Shown here in pieces: positions 1 through 8,881 of a stretch of 55,102 nt of DNA; position 1 is the stretch's first letter, and each line of letters opens with the position of its first letter. The translations under genes and the position numbers were made by a program. The notes beneath the pieces were generated by a model. The model saw only the letters and a program-made list of their open reading frames with translations, made no database searches and was not told the origin of the DNA. Source of the DNA: Longimicrobiales bacterium (GTDB taxonomy: Bacteria; Gemmatimonadota; Gemmatimonadetes; Longimicrobiales; Gaopeijiaceae); NCBI GenBank assembly GCA_028823235.1, contig JAPKBW010000019.1:1-55102 (forward strand), in the 5' to 3' direction.

Positions 1-115
1 ACCCCGATTGGGTTCGACCCCTGACCGGATTCGAACCCGTTGATCGTCGTATGTGCCAAGGGTACCTTTCTCGGCCTCCGAACACCCGGAAAACACCGAA
101 GATACAAGGCTTTTC

Positions 116-1432
116 ATGGCTACCGCCGATCTGATGGACAAGCTCGTTTCCCTCGCCAAAAGGCGCGGATACGTATTTCAGTCTTCGGAGATTTACGGCG
201 GAACCGGATCAGTGTGGGATTATGGTCCTCTCGGAGTTGAGCTCAAGCGCAACATCAAGGACCGGTGGTGGTCCTCCATGGTGCATCGCCGGGCCGATAT
301 CGAAGGGCTCGATGCAGCCATCCTGATGCATCCGAAAGTCTGGGAGGCATCGGGGCACGTCGAGAGCTTCACTGACCCCCTCGTCGAATGTACGAACTGT
401 CACCGACGCTTCCGCGCGGACCTGCCCGAGGTAGAGAAAGGCCAGTGTCCATCGTGTGGGACCAGGGACGTGTTCACCGAGCCTCGCCTGTTCAACTTGA
501 TGTTCAAGACCTTCATGGGACCGGTCGAGGATTCGTCCGCCACGGTCTACATCAGGCCCGAAACGGCTCAAGGAATTTTTGTAAACTTCCTGAACGTGCA
601 GGGGGCGGCTCGGCAGAGGGTCCCGTTCGGGATCGCGCAGATCGGAAAAGCCTTCCGGAACGAAATCACGCCTGGCAACTTCATCTTCCGTACGCGTGAG
701 TTCGAGCAGGCGGAGATGCAGTTCTTTGTGAAGCCTGGTGACGACGAAGAGTGGTTCGATCGCTGGATGGAGACGCGCATGCAGTGGCATCTCGACCTCG
801 GTATCAGGGAAGAGAAGCTTCGCTTCCATGAGCACGGACCGGACGAACTCGCCCATTACTGCAAGAAGGCCTACGACGTGGAGTATGAGTTCCCGTTCGG
901 CTGGAAGGAATTCGAGGGCATCCACAACCGCACGGACTACGACCTCTCGCGTCACCAAGAGTTCTCGGGCAAGCGCCTCGAGTATATCGATGCGCCGACG
1001 AATGAGCGATTCATTCCCTTCGTGGTCGAGACCTCGATGGGTGTGGATCGTACGACCCTCGTCGTACTCGCTGACGCATACCGCGAGGAGGAGATCGAGG
1101 GAGACACGCGAGTCATGCTAGCGCTCAACCCGTCGATCGCTCCGATCAAGGCCGCCGTCTTCCCACTCGTGAAGAAGGATGGAATGCCGGAGATCGCCCA
1201 CAAGCTGAACGACGACCTGCGGGCGGCAGCGATCCCTTCGTTCTACGATCAGGCGGGTGCGATCGGACGGCGCTACCGCAGGCAGGACGAAATCGGGACG
1301 CCTTGGTGTGTGACCGTCGATGGCGAGTCCGCCGAAGAAGGGACGGTCACGATTCGTGATCGTGACTCACTCAAGCAGGTGAGGATATCGACCGAGAAGG
1401 TGGTGTCCTGGATTCGAGAGCGGCTACTCTGA
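116..1432 (+). CDS. glyS: Glycyl-tRNA synthetase, homodimeric class II type
   Basis: Charges tRNA-Gly with glycine in the cytoplasm. The 438-residue protein is the single-chain (eukaryote/archaea/Bacteroidota-like) form, not the alpha2beta2 form. Visible marks are the N-terminal YGGTGSVWDYGPLG segment, a four-cysteine ribbon (CTNC...CPSC), the class II motif stretch RPETAQGIF followed by RNEITPG and FEQAEMQFF, and a C-terminal anticodon-binding domain with AFPLVKKD-type sequence. The frame is open from 53, but ATG 116 is preferred: it gives the family's usual N-terminus (MATADLMDKLVSLAKRRGY) and has AAGG about seven bases upstream. The stop overlaps the start of ytoQ (TGATG), so the two are probably translated together. 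Confidence 0.96.
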   Translation: MATADLMDKLVSLAKRRGYVFQSSEIYGGTGSVWDYGPLGVELKRNIKDRWWSSMVHRRADIEGLDAAILMHPKVWEASGHVESFTDPLVECTNCHRRFRADLPEVEKGQCPSCGTRDVFTEPRLFNLMFKTFMGPVEDSSATVYIRPETAQGIFVNFLNVQGAARQRVPFGIAQIGKAFRNEITPGNFIFRTREFEQAEMQFFVKPGDDEEWFDRWMETRMQWHLDLGIREEKLRFHEHGPDELAHYCKKAYDVEYEFPFGWKEFEGIHNRTDYDLSRHQEFSGKRLEYIDAPTNERFIPFVVETSMGVDRTTLVVLADAYREEEIEGDTRVMLALNPSIAPIKAAVFPLVKKDGMPEIAHKLNDDLRAAAIPSFYDQAGAIGRRYRRQDEIGTPWCVTVDGESAEEGTVTIRDRDSLKQVRISTEKVVSWIRERLL

Positions 1433-1875
1433 TGGGTGATATCGTCGTCTATGCTGCGGGTGAAATTCATTCTAAATGGCGCGAGGAACTCCGTAGTCAT
1501 CTGGAGTCGCTCGCGGTCGAGGTGGAGATCGTGGGGCCCCACGCGGTCCACGACCGTTCGGACACCGTTGGTGAGGACATTCTCGGTGAGCAACCGGGAC
1601 CGATGTATCGCGACCTGATGGGCGCGCGTGTGAATGCACTGCGGACCCGAGTGCTGATGCAGCGCGCCGATCTTTGCGTGGCGTTCTTCGGTCCCAAGTA
1701 CAAGCAGTGGAATACCGCGTCTGACGCTGGGGCTGCAGTGGCCAGTGGTTTGCCGCTGGTCTTGGTACGTGCGGATGAGCATGTGCACGCACTCAAGGAA
1801 ATGGATGCGCTCGCGACGCTCACCGTAGAGACGCTGGAGCAGGCGGCACAGGCAATCGCGTACATCTTCGAGTAG
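1432..1875 (+). CDS. ytoQ: YtoQ family protein
   Basis: A 147-residue protein of the YtoQ family, recognised from its N-terminus (VYAAGEIHSKWREEL), the GPHAVHDRSDTVGEDILGEQ stretch, KYKQWNTASDAGAA and the terminal VETLEQAAQAIAYIFE. The family has a small alpha/beta fold resembling nucleoside 2-deoxyribosyltransferases, but I know of no established biochemical role. Its ATG overlaps the glyS stop, so it is the second gene of a glyS-ytoQ pair. A perfect 8-bp hairpin about 20 bases after the stop may end this unit. No signal peptide or membrane segment is visible. Confidence 0.85.
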   Translation: MGDIVVYAAGEIHSKWREELRSHLESLAVEVEIVGPHAVHDRSDTVGEDILGEQPGPMYRDLMGARVNALRTRVLMQRADLCVAFFGPKYKQWNTASDAGAAVASGLPLVLVRADEHVHALKEMDALATLTVETLEQAAQAIAYIFE

Positions 1876-1878
1876 GCC

Positions 1879-1925
1879 TATAATCTCAGCCGGCACCGTC
1901 ACGTGTTCGTGACGGGTCTTTCTCA
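1879..1925 (+). promoter_or_regulatory. TATAAT box followed by a perfect 8-bp hairpin ahead of the NSS transporter gene
   Basis: A perfect TATAAT lies at 1879-1884. At 1896-1915, CCGTCACG pairs with CGTGACGG around a TGTT loop, followed by the T-rich GTCTTTCT. It could be an intrinsic terminator for glyS-ytoQ, or, if TATAAT is a -10 box (no good -35 is visible), a hairpin at the 5' end of the transporter mRNA. The stem is seen directly; the role is inferred. Confidence 0.5.
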
Positions 1926-1945
1926 CCGTGTGTCGGAGTGCATTC

Positions 1946-3412
1946 GTGTCGTCGAAATCCGAAGTCTTTACCTCTCGCTGGGGCATGCTCCTGGCCATGC
2001 TCGGAATGGCTGTCGGGACGGGAAATATCTGGCGCTTCCCCCGCATAGCGGCGAGCAATGGAGGGGGGTCCTTTCTTGTCGCGTGGGTGGTGTTCCTCAT
2101 CGCCTGGTCCATTCCTCTTCTCATTCTCGAGTTCGGGATGGGCAAAGCGACACGGCAAGGTGCGGTCGGGTCGTTCGTGAAGACCCTGGGGCCGGGTTTC
2201 GCGTGGATGGGCGCGTGGGTCGCGTTTGTCGCCACCGCGATCATGTTCTACTACAGCGTCGTCATGGGATGGACGCTCCGCTTCTTCGTCGGGACGCTCA
2301 CAGGCGAGGTTCCGGGTGCGACGCCAAGCGCTTTCTGGGACAGCTTTCACTCCACGCCCGGTGCGATTTTGACGCATGCGATCGCCATGGCCATGGCCCT
2401 CTTCGTGGTCTCGAAGGGAGTCAGAGGCATCGAGACGGCGGCTAAGGTGCTCATTCCCAGCTTGATCGCGCTCGTGCTGGTTCTGGCGATTCGTGCGGTC
2501 ACATTGCCGGGAGCTACAGAAGGCCTCGCGTTCTTATTCACACCCAAGCTGTCTGACCTCACGAACTACTCGATCTGGATTGAGGCGCTCACGCAGAACG
2601 CCTGGGACACGGGGGCCGGGTGGGGTCTGGTCCTGACGTACGCCATCTACATGCGCGCAAACGAAGACACGGCCCTCAACGCCTTTGTCATCGGATTTGG
2701 CAACAACGCGATGTCCCTCCTCGCGGGCATCATGGTTCTCTGCACGGTATTTTCCGTGATGCCGGCCGCGGAAGCGACAACGATGCTGGCCACGTCAGGC
2801 AACGAAGGACTCACCTTCATATGGGTGCCACAGCTCTTCGCGCAGATCCCCGGAGGGCGCTTCTTTCAAGCGCTCTTTTTCCTAGCGCTCGTGTTTGCCG
2901 CGTGGACGAGCCTGGTGGCCATGATCGAGATGGCGTCCCGCCTGCTCATGGATCTGGGTGTCGAGCGAGGAAAGGCCATCAAGATGGTCGGGGCCGCCGG
3001 ACTGCTCTTCGGTATTCCGAGTGCGCTTCGGCTTGAGTTCTTCCAGAACCAGGACTGGGTCTGGGGTGTAGCACTAATGGTCAGTGGCTTTTTCTTCGCC
3101 TTCGCGGTGCTGCGTTATGGCGTCACCAAGTGGCGGGAGACCTTCATCAACCAGGAAGGCTCCGACATTCATATCGGCGCCTGGTGGGACTGGGCGATCC
3201 GACTTGTCGCATTCGAGGCGGTATTCCTTGCGGGTTGGTTCCTGTGGGCGGCTCGCGGCGAGGACTTCCAGTCCACGTGGACGCTGTTCAGCCCATACAA
3301 CGTGGGTTCGGTCGTCATTCAGTTCGCGATCGTCGCCGGGGTGTTCCTGATGTTGAACAAGAAACTCGCCGCTGCGGTCGAACGAGGACATTCCCTGCGC
3401 TCCGGTGACTGA
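1946..3412 (+). CDS. Neurotransmitter:sodium symporter (NSS/SNF) family transporter
   Basis: A 488-residue polytopic inner-membrane protein that should couple sodium entry to uptake of an amino acid or related small molecule. The hallmark N-terminus is present: SRWGMLLAMLGMAVGTGNIWRFPR, with the unwound first helix (GMAVGTGNIWRFP) that binds sodium and substrate. Hydrophobic segments consistent with about 11-12 helices follow. The frame is open from GTG 1928; GTG 1946 (VSSKSEVFTSRWG) is an equally plausible start and is used here. Its small-subunit candidate is encoded separately at 9431. The substrate cannot be read from sequence; MetP-like NSS proteins with such subunits carry methionine or alanine, and the neighbouring glycyl-tRNA synthetase is at most a hint of an amino-acid substrate. 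Confidence 0.92.
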   Translation: MSSKSEVFTSRWGMLLAMLGMAVGTGNIWRFPRIAASNGGGSFLVAWVVFLIAWSIPLLILEFGMGKATRQGAVGSFVKTLGPGFAWMGAWVAFVATAIMFYYSVVMGWTLRFFVGTLTGEVPGATPSAFWDSFHSTPGAILTHAIAMAMALFVVSKGVRGIETAAKVLIPSLIALVLVLAIRAVTLPGATEGLAFLFTPKLSDLTNYSIWIEALTQNAWDTGAGWGLVLTYAIYMRANEDTALNAFVIGFGNNAMSLLAGIMVLCTVFSVMPAAEATTMLATSGNEGLTFIWVPQLFAQIPGGRFFQALFFLALVFAAWTSLVAMIEMASRLLMDLGVERGKAIKMVGAAGLLFGIPSALRLEFFQNQDWVWGVALMVSGFFFAFAVLRYGVTKWRETFINQEGSDIHIGAWWDWAIRLVAFEAVFLAGWFLWAARGEDFQSTWTLFSPYNVGSVVIQFAIVAGVFLMLNKKLAAAVERGHSLRSGD

Positions 3413-3462
3413 CGCTGGCGGTCTTGGCGCATCCCATGCTACCCCGGAGGCGCCGACAGGAC

Positions 3463-4197
3463 ATGACGTTCGACGCATTTATGTTGTTTGCGCAGGACGC
3501 TTTCGAAGAAATCCCTGCGCTCTACCGGGAGGGCGTGGACGGATTGTCCGTACGAAGGGACGCACCGTCTCATCCGGATCTCGAAGGTGTATGGACGCTC
3601 GGCGAGTGTCTGACTGAAGAGCACCCTTCGGACTTCGGCAGTGCCGAGACGACGCGCTCCGTTCTGGCTCTCTACTGGGGGGCGTTCCGCGAGGTCGCGA
3701 CGGAGGACCCGGATTTCGATTGGGAGGGCGAGATCTGGGAGACGCTGACCCACGAACTTCGTCACCACCTTGAGTCACTTGCTCGGGAAGACGACCTCGA
3801 GGGCGTCGACTACGCGATGGACGAGACGTCCAAGCGGTTTGACGGCCAGGACTTTGATCCGTGGTACTACCAGTACGGGGAAGAGGTCGAGGCAGGGACG
3901 TACCGGGTCGAGAACGCCTGGTATCTAGAGAAAGAGTGGACAGCCGGAGAGCGAGCGGCGCTCACGACCATGACGTTCGACTGGGACGACGGACACTACG
4001 CCTTCACCAGTCCGCCTCAATGGACTGACGTTCACTTTGTCCTGATTCACGGCATCGACATCGGTGACCGGACTCTCGAGATCGTGCTCGTGATGAAGCG
4101 CTCGTGGCGGCAGTCGCTAAGGCGATTGTTCGTTCGGGTTGGACGAGAAGCGACCGAGAGTGAGGCCCATGCGGAACCGCTCGACGGAGAGGGGTAG
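3463..4197 (+). CDS. Small zincin-like metallopeptidase family protein
   Basis: A 244-residue cytoplasmic protein. Residues roughly 1-130 resemble the Zincin_1 (DUF1025) putative metallopeptidases: an N-terminal F...A.D.F.EIP segment, an ALYWGAF stretch where the family has LLGLY.G, and the zinc motif HELRHHLE (HExxH). The remaining ~120 residues, rich in acidic and aromatic residues (FDPWYYQYGEEVEAGTYRVEN), are not recognised. The frame is open from TTG 3424, but ATG 3463 gives the family N-terminus (MTFDAFMLFAQDAFEEIP) with GGAGG upstream at 3446. No signal peptide is seen. Peptidase activity is inferred only from the motif. Confidence 0.7.
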   Translation: MTFDAFMLFAQDAFEEIPALYREGVDGLSVRRDAPSHPDLEGVWTLGECLTEEHPSDFGSAETTRSVLALYWGAFREVATEDPDFDWEGEIWETLTHELRHHLESLAREDDLEGVDYAMDETSKRFDGQDFDPWYYQYGEEVEAGTYRVENAWYLEKEWTAGERAALTTMTFDWDDGHYAFTSPPQWTDVHFVLIHGIDIGDRTLEIVLVMKRSWRQSLRRLFVRVGREATESEAHAEPLDGEG

Positions 4198-4205
4198 GTT
4201 TCGGC

Positions 4206-5009
4206 ATGTCACTTCATGATGCGTATGCGCGGGTCACCCCGTTCGAGTTCGCCTTCCGGGACCAGTCTAGGGCGGATCAACTCGTCGCGGATGTCGAGGA
4301 GGAAGCAAGGGGCCGCGGTGCCGACGTGGCTGCCCCTCACGCATTCGTGACGATGGGGGCGGTGGCGGGGTTTGTCGCTGAAATCGAGGGCCCCGACGCT
4401 CCTGTCGGCGCAACCCATCAGTATGGCGCGCTGGCCTTTCAGGGGTATCACTTCACCAAGGCGTCCTTTCCTCTCTACCTCCTGACGACCCACGCGGTCA
4501 GATATCTCGTAGAGGGCTCGCCGGGGGGCGTGGCCTCGGCCCCGACTCCCGCCGGCTATCTGCAGCTTCCGCAGCACCTGTTCTGGACGGACAGTGGCCA
4601 GGGTCCGGAGTCTGTGGACGGCGTTTTCTGGACCACCACCGAGGACGGCGCGCTCCACGCGCTTCTCGCTTCGGGGGTTCGCTCGGATGGCTCGGGGCTC
4701 GGTGTCGTTCCCCTGCCTGAGGCCCCGATGGCGGATGCGAGCGACTGGTTGGGGCTCGACGCTCGCGGTGATGGCCGTGACTTCGCGAGTGATCTGCCCG
4801 GAGCCGACATCGACGGCCTTTATTCCGTTGCCTCCTCCGGAGAAGTTCTCAAACTTCTCTCTCGGTTCTGGGCGTACATGGAGGCGGTCCCAGGCGCGGC
4901 CGAGCGGAGTGCCCCGACGACGGAGGTCGCCGCAGGTGATGATGGGAGCCAGAATGCCGACCCAGAGCCATCTGCTCTACCCTATACGAGAGTCACTTTG
5001 TCCGGCTGA
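4206..5009 (+). CDS. Conserved-looking protein of unknown function
   Basis: A 267-residue protein I do not recognise. ATG 4206 follows the zincin stop by eight bases with GAGGGGTAGG upstream, so the two probably share an mRNA. There is no signal peptide, membrane helix or catalytic motif. The first ~200 residues look like a compact globular domain with many aromatics (HQYGALAFQGYHFTKASFP; LPQHLFWTDSG; VFWTTTEDGALHALL). The last ~40 residues are low-complexity and acidic or polar, probably a disordered tail. Codon use matches its neighbours, and the length, ribosome site and tight packing support a real gene. Confidence 0.7.
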   Translation: MSLHDAYARVTPFEFAFRDQSRADQLVADVEEEARGRGADVAAPHAFVTMGAVAGFVAEIEGPDAPVGATHQYGALAFQGYHFTKASFPLYLLTTHAVRYLVEGSPGGVASAPTPAGYLQLPQHLFWTDSGQGPESVDGVFWTTTEDGALHALLASGVRSDGSGLGVVPLPEAPMADASDWLGLDARGDGRDFASDLPGADIDGLYSVASSGEVLKLLSRFWAYMEAVPGAAERSAPTTEVAAGDDGSQNADPEPSALPYTRVTLSG

Positions 5010-5022
5010 GGCCTGACCGCGA

Positions 5023-5673
5023 ATGCCCCGAGAATCGAAGAAAGCGCGAATCGAGAGAGCGGCCGAGGTCTATGGCCTTCTCGAGTCCGAGTATCCGAAT
5101 GCCCACTGTGAGTTGACGTTCGGGAACCCGTTTCAACTGGCAGTTGCGACGATTCTGTCGGCTCAGACGACAGATGTCAGGGTCAACATGGTCACCCCAC
5201 CGCTTTTCGCGCGGTACCCGACGGCCGAGGCTCTCGCCAACGCTCAGCAGGAGGACGTTGAGGGGATTGTCCGAACGACCGGTTTTTTCAGGAACAAGGC
5301 GAAGAACATCATCGGGTTCGCGCGCGGGCTCATGGGGGAGCACGGGGGAGTCGTCCCCCAGACCATCGCCGAACTGTCAGCACTGCCGGGCGTCGGACGG
5401 AAGACTGCGAATGTCGTGCTGGGCAACGCGTTCAGCATCAACGAAGGTGTGGTCGTTGATACGCATATCAAGCGTCTGTCCACGCTCATGCGCCTTACGA
5501 AAGAAAAGACGCCCGAAAAGATCGAGCTGGATCTCATCAGGACGTTCCCGAGGGAGCAGTGGACCATGCTGGCCCATCTTCTCATCTGGCATGGCCGTCG
5601 CGTCTGTGATGCTAGGAAGCCACGTTGCGAGGCCTGTCTCGTGTCCCACCTGTGCCCATCGTCCCGCGTGTAA
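5023..5673 (+). CDS. nth: Endonuclease III (DNA glycosylase/AP lyase)
   Basis: A base-excision repair enzyme that removes oxidised pyrimidines and cleaves at abasic sites. The 216-residue protein has the helix-hairpin-helix LPGVGRKTANVVLG with catalytic lysine K127, the catalytic aspartate D146 in VVDTHIKRLS, and a C-terminal iron-sulfur loop with spacing C-x6-C-x2-C-x5-C (CDARKPRCEACLVSHLC). AQTTDVRVN near the N-terminus is also typical. Length is normal for the family. It begins 13 bases after the unknown 267-residue gene and is followed by a 6-bp GC hairpin. Confidence 0.96.
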   Translation: MPRESKKARIERAAEVYGLLESEYPNAHCELTFGNPFQLAVATILSAQTTDVRVNMVTPPLFARYPTAEALANAQQEDVEGIVRTTGFFRNKAKNIIGFARGLMGEHGGVVPQTIAELSALPGVGRKTANVVLGNAFSINEGVVVDTHIKRLSTLMRLTKEKTPEKIELDLIRTFPREQWTMLAHLLIWHGRRVCDARKPRCEACLVSHLCPSSRV

Positions 5674-5718
5674 GCATGCCATTCCATGGGAGCACTCGTC
5701 CCATCTCACACTTTTCCT

Positions 5719-5736
5719 GGCCGCCATCGAGCGGCC
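5719..5736 (+). terminator. GC hairpin between nth and the HD-domain gene
   Basis: GGCCGC (5719-5724) and GCGGCC (5731-5736) form a perfect 6-bp stem around CATCGA, in the short gap before the HD gene at 5751. There is no T-run after it, so it is a weak terminator candidate or a leader hairpin. Confidence 0.3.
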
Positions 5737-5750
5737 GATGAGAACACTTT

Positions 5751-6320
5751 ATGCCTGACCGAAATGACGCTGTCGTCCTCGTCGAGGAGTGGGTCGAGAA
5801 TGACGGACTCAGGAAGCACATGTACTCGGTAGAGGCGGCGCTTCGGCACTATGCCCGCATGCGAGGCGAGGACGAAGATCTCTGGGGGATGGCAGGATTG
5901 CTGCACGATCTCGATTGGGAGAAGTACCCAGATCGACACCCACTGACCGCCGTTGAGCATCTGCGCGAAGCCGGGTACCCCGAAGAAATTCTTCAGGCGA
6001 TCCTGGCGCATCGAGCCGACTATACCGGCGTCAATCCGACCACTGATCTGCAGAAGCACTTGGTCGCCTGTGACGAACTCTCAGGACTGGTGTTCGCGAC
6101 CTGCCTAGTTCGTCCTTCGGGAATCGACGATCTCAAGCCGAAGTCGGTGACCAAGAAGCTCAAGGACAAGGGTTTCGCAGCTGGTGTGAGCCGAGACGAG
6201 GTCCAGAACGGGATCGAGCTGCTCGGATTAGATCGTGTGGAGCACATTCAAAATGTCATCGATGGCCTGAGAGTGGCGGCTGCCGAACTTGGGATCCGCG
6301 GAGAAGACGTCAGTGGCTAG
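5751..6320 (+). CDS. HD-domain phosphohydrolase-like protein
   Basis: A 189-residue cytoplasmic protein of the HD superfamily. The metal-binding histidines appear as RKHMYSVEAAL (first His), GLLHDLDWEKYPDRHP (the HD doublet) and AILAHRADYTG (later His). Many such proteins are annotated only as hydrolases; the superfamily includes nucleotide phosphohydrolases, but the substrate is not evident. The C-terminal third is helical with a lysine-rich stretch (KPKSVTKKLKDKGF). Start ATG 5751 is the only sensible one. It stands between nth and the secreted protease with no obvious functional link. Confidence 0.85.
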   Translation: MPDRNDAVVLVEEWVENDGLRKHMYSVEAALRHYARMRGEDEDLWGMAGLLHDLDWEKYPDRHPLTAVEHLREAGYPEEILQAILAHRADYTGVNPTTDLQKHLVACDELSGLVFATCLVRPSGIDDLKPKSVTKKLKDKGFAAGVSRDEVQNGIELLGLDRVEHIQNVIDGLRVAAAELGIRGEDVSG

Positions 6321-6379
6321 CGGAACCGCGGTTTTCACGACTGGGTAGGTACCCCGCCCGCTTCTCTCGGCCGACACCC

Positions 6380-8881
6380 ATGCCTCGCACTCTCGTCCTC
6401 CTCGCCTTCGGACTCCTAGCGACGCTCCCAATTGGGATGCGTGCGCAGGATGTCGAGATGCTGGGGGAGCGATATGGCACGCCCGTGCCCGATGGATATC
6501 GCCGAATGAGGGCTGCGGATCCGGGGGCATTCGAGTTCGAGCGTGCCTGGGTGGCTCGAGGCGTGGGCGAGGCGATGCTCGCGCCGTATATGGCTGCGGG
6601 TGCAGCCGCGATACGCGGGGCCCCACTCCCGCTCGGTCCTCGCGATGGTCCGGTGCAGGGAACGTTCGAGATCCCGGTCGTGCTGGGGCTCTTCAGCAAC
6701 TCCGGATCTCAACCTCCGTTTTCCCGGGATACCATCCAGGAGGCGTATTTTGGCGCGGTTGGACAGACGATTACCGACTACTACGAAGAGGTCTCAGGTG
6801 GTCGGGTGACGCTTCGGGGTGACGTGCTCGACTGGGTTCAGACAGACCGGCCAGACACTGCGTACACGGTGGGTGAGAGCGGGCTGGTTGGCGACTCCCT
6901 GGGCGGTGGTGGTACCGGAAATTTTATCGTTGACCTGCTTGACCGGATCCCTCCGGTCGACTGGGGCCTCTACGACAGCGACGGCCCTGATGGGATTCCC
7001 AACTCCGGTGATGACGACGGATTCGTCGATTTGCTCGCACTCGTGCAGCCTACTCGTGGCGGTGAATGTGGCGGGAGCGGATCTGAGAATCGTATCTGGT
7101 CGCACCGCTGGTCCCTGTCCTCCGCGACGAGCGGGATGCCGCACACCACGGCGACACCCGCGGCCGGCGGAGGCTTGATCCGAATCAACGACTACACTGT
7201 CCAGCCGGCGGTCGCGTGCTCAGGTGGCGGTCTGTCCCAGATCGGTGTGTTCACGCATGAACTCGGTCACGCTTTCGGCCTTCCCGATCTCTACGACCCT
7301 GATCTGATCCACGCTGGCGCAGGAGCGTGGGATCTGATGTCCTCGGGTTCGTGGGGCTGCAACAATGTGTCGCCTCAGACGCCGTGCCACATGGGTGCGT
7401 GGAGCAAGGCTGCCCTGGGCTGGGTGGACGTCATCACCCTCGCGCCGGACACGGATCATGGAACGCTGGTCGTGGACCCGGTGCAGGGCAGTGGCACCGT
7501 GTACCGAGTTGACGCTGTCGATGGCTCTGGGGAGTACTTCCTCGTCGAAAATCGACAGCGTGAGGGCTACGATCTCGAGATCTTCTCAGAAGGTCTTCTC
7601 ATCTGGCAGATCGATCCGGCTTTGATCGAGACGAAGTGGCCCGCGAATCGGGTGAATGCCGGCGAGCACATGGGAGTCTGGCTCCGTCAGGCCGACGGTC
7701 TTGGGGATCTCCAAGCGGGGTCCGGTCGAGGCGACGCCGGGGATCCGTTCCCAGGACAGTCCGGGAATCGAGCGTTCCATTCGATCACGACGCCGAGTGC
7801 GCTGTCCTGGCCGGGGGCTGAGACCGGCTTCACGCTGTTCGACATCGTTCCCGCTGGTGACCAGATCAGCCTTCACGTGGTGACGGGCTTTTCCGAGGTG
7901 ACGGTTCGTGCCGATGGCGCTGCGAGCAGCGACGATCTGTTCACGGTGAACGGAGTCCCGGTTAGCCCCCCGGCGACGACCTTTCTCTCGTCTCCGTTCG
8001 TTGAGCACGCGATCGAGGCGGCATCGGGTGAGTTTACCGGCCCTGGGGTTCGAACGCCGTTCCTGTCATGGGCGGACGACGATGACGCGATGCGTGCACG
8101 CACCATCATCACATCGGTCACCGATGTGGAATACGTAGCGAACTATTCGGGTATCGAGTACGAGTTGGCGCTGACTCTGACCGGGGGCGTCGCTGGAGTC
8201 GAACCAGCCTTGTTCTCGAGCAAGCCGGTGGGAGAGGACCTCTGGTTTGGCCCAGGTGAGGCCGTAACCCTGGAGGCCGTCCCCGTCACTGGATTTGAAT
8301 TTCTTTCCTGGTCAGGGGCTCTGGCAGGGCAGCCGAATCCGGCTGTGTTCACGATGGCAGGACCGCTGGCTGCCGGCGCAGACTTTGCTCTCACATATGC
8401 CGTTCCGGAGACCACACTCGAACTGCCTTCTGGGACGCACTTGGAGGTGCAACTCGAGGTAGCGAACGGGACCGCCCCTATTCGGTGGACGCTGGTTGAT
8501 GGTACGCTCCCTGACGGGCTGGCGCTCTCAATAGTGGGGGAGATCACGGGCGCGGCTCTCGACCTTGGACCGGTCCCGCTCACTTTCGACGCCGTAGATG
8601 CGAACGGGCTACCGTCCACCGGGGTGATCACGCTCGATCTCGTGCCCCCGCTGATACCGATTGAACAGTTGGTGCAGCAATTTCTGCTCGTTGGAGAGGG
8701 GCTGAACAGCGCCCAGATCAGTTTGCTCAACCGGCAGGGCAACGGAATCGGCGCGTACGATCTTGGCGATTTCCGCGCCTGGGTTTTGGGTAATCCAGTG
8801 TTAGCGCTTAGTGCCAATTTTTCGGCGGTACACAGAGAGACCTTGGTGATCCCGATGGGCCCGAAGAACAGGAAGTGGTGA
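6380..8881 (+). CDS. Secreted M6-family metalloprotease with dockerin-like C-terminal motif
   Basis: An 833-residue exported zinc protease (immune inhibitor A-like M6 domain). It starts with a signal peptide (MPRTLVLLAFGLLATLPIGMRAQ). An acidic, probably calcium-binding stretch (YDSDGPDGIPNSGDDDG) is followed by the catalytic site HELGHAFGLPDLYD, with zinc ligands at residues 293 and 297, and a Met-turn (GAWDLMSSGSWG). The protease domain ends near residue 510. Beyond it lie beta-rich repeats, one with 'YTVEATPxxGYxFxxWSG'-type sequence and one like a putative Ig domain (GTAPIRWTLVDGTLPDGLAL). The last ~45 residues carry NRQGNGIGAYDLGDFRAW, which resembles one dockerin EF-hand. The stop overlaps the next gene (TGATG). 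Confidence 0.88.
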   Translation: MPRTLVLLAFGLLATLPIGMRAQDVEMLGERYGTPVPDGYRRMRAADPGAFEFERAWVARGVGEAMLAPYMAAGAAAIRGAPLPLGPRDGPVQGTFEIPVVLGLFSNSGSQPPFSRDTIQEAYFGAVGQTITDYYEEVSGGRVTLRGDVLDWVQTDRPDTAYTVGESGLVGDSLGGGGTGNFIVDLLDRIPPVDWGLYDSDGPDGIPNSGDDDGFVDLLALVQPTRGGECGGSGSENRIWSHRWSLSSATSGMPHTTATPAAGGGLIRINDYTVQPAVACSGGGLSQIGVFTHELGHAFGLPDLYDPDLIHAGAGAWDLMSSGSWGCNNVSPQTPCHMGAWSKAALGWVDVITLAPDTDHGTLVVDPVQGSGTVYRVDAVDGSGEYFLVENRQREGYDLEIFSEGLLIWQIDPALIETKWPANRVNAGEHMGVWLRQADGLGDLQAGSGRGDAGDPFPGQSGNRAFHSITTPSALSWPGAETGFTLFDIVPAGDQISLHVVTGFSEVTVRADGAASSDDLFTVNGVPVSPPATTFLSSPFVEHAIEAASGEFTGPGVRTPFLSWADDDDAMRARTIITSVTDVEYVANYSGIEYELALTLTGGVAGVEPALFSSKPVGEDLWFGPGEAVTLEAVPVTGFEFLSWSGALAGQPNPAVFTMAGPLAAGADFALTYAVPETTLELPSGTHLEVQLEVANGTAPIRWTLVDGTLPDGLALSIVGEITGAALDLGPVPLTFDAVDANGLPSTGVITLDLVPPLIPIEQLVQQFLLVGEGLNSAQISLLNRQGNGIGAYDLGDFRAWVLGNPVLALSANFSAVHRETLVIPMGPKNRKW

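Noticed and set aside
1-45. Two T-arm-like motifs (GGTTCGA and its reverse) at the window start
   Set aside because: No complete cloverleaf could be formed on either strand; stems are mismatched and no anticodon arm is present.
1273-2244. 323-residue open frame on the minus strand across glyS, ytoQ and the NSS gene
   Set aside because: It covers parts of three convincing genes and shows no family signature.
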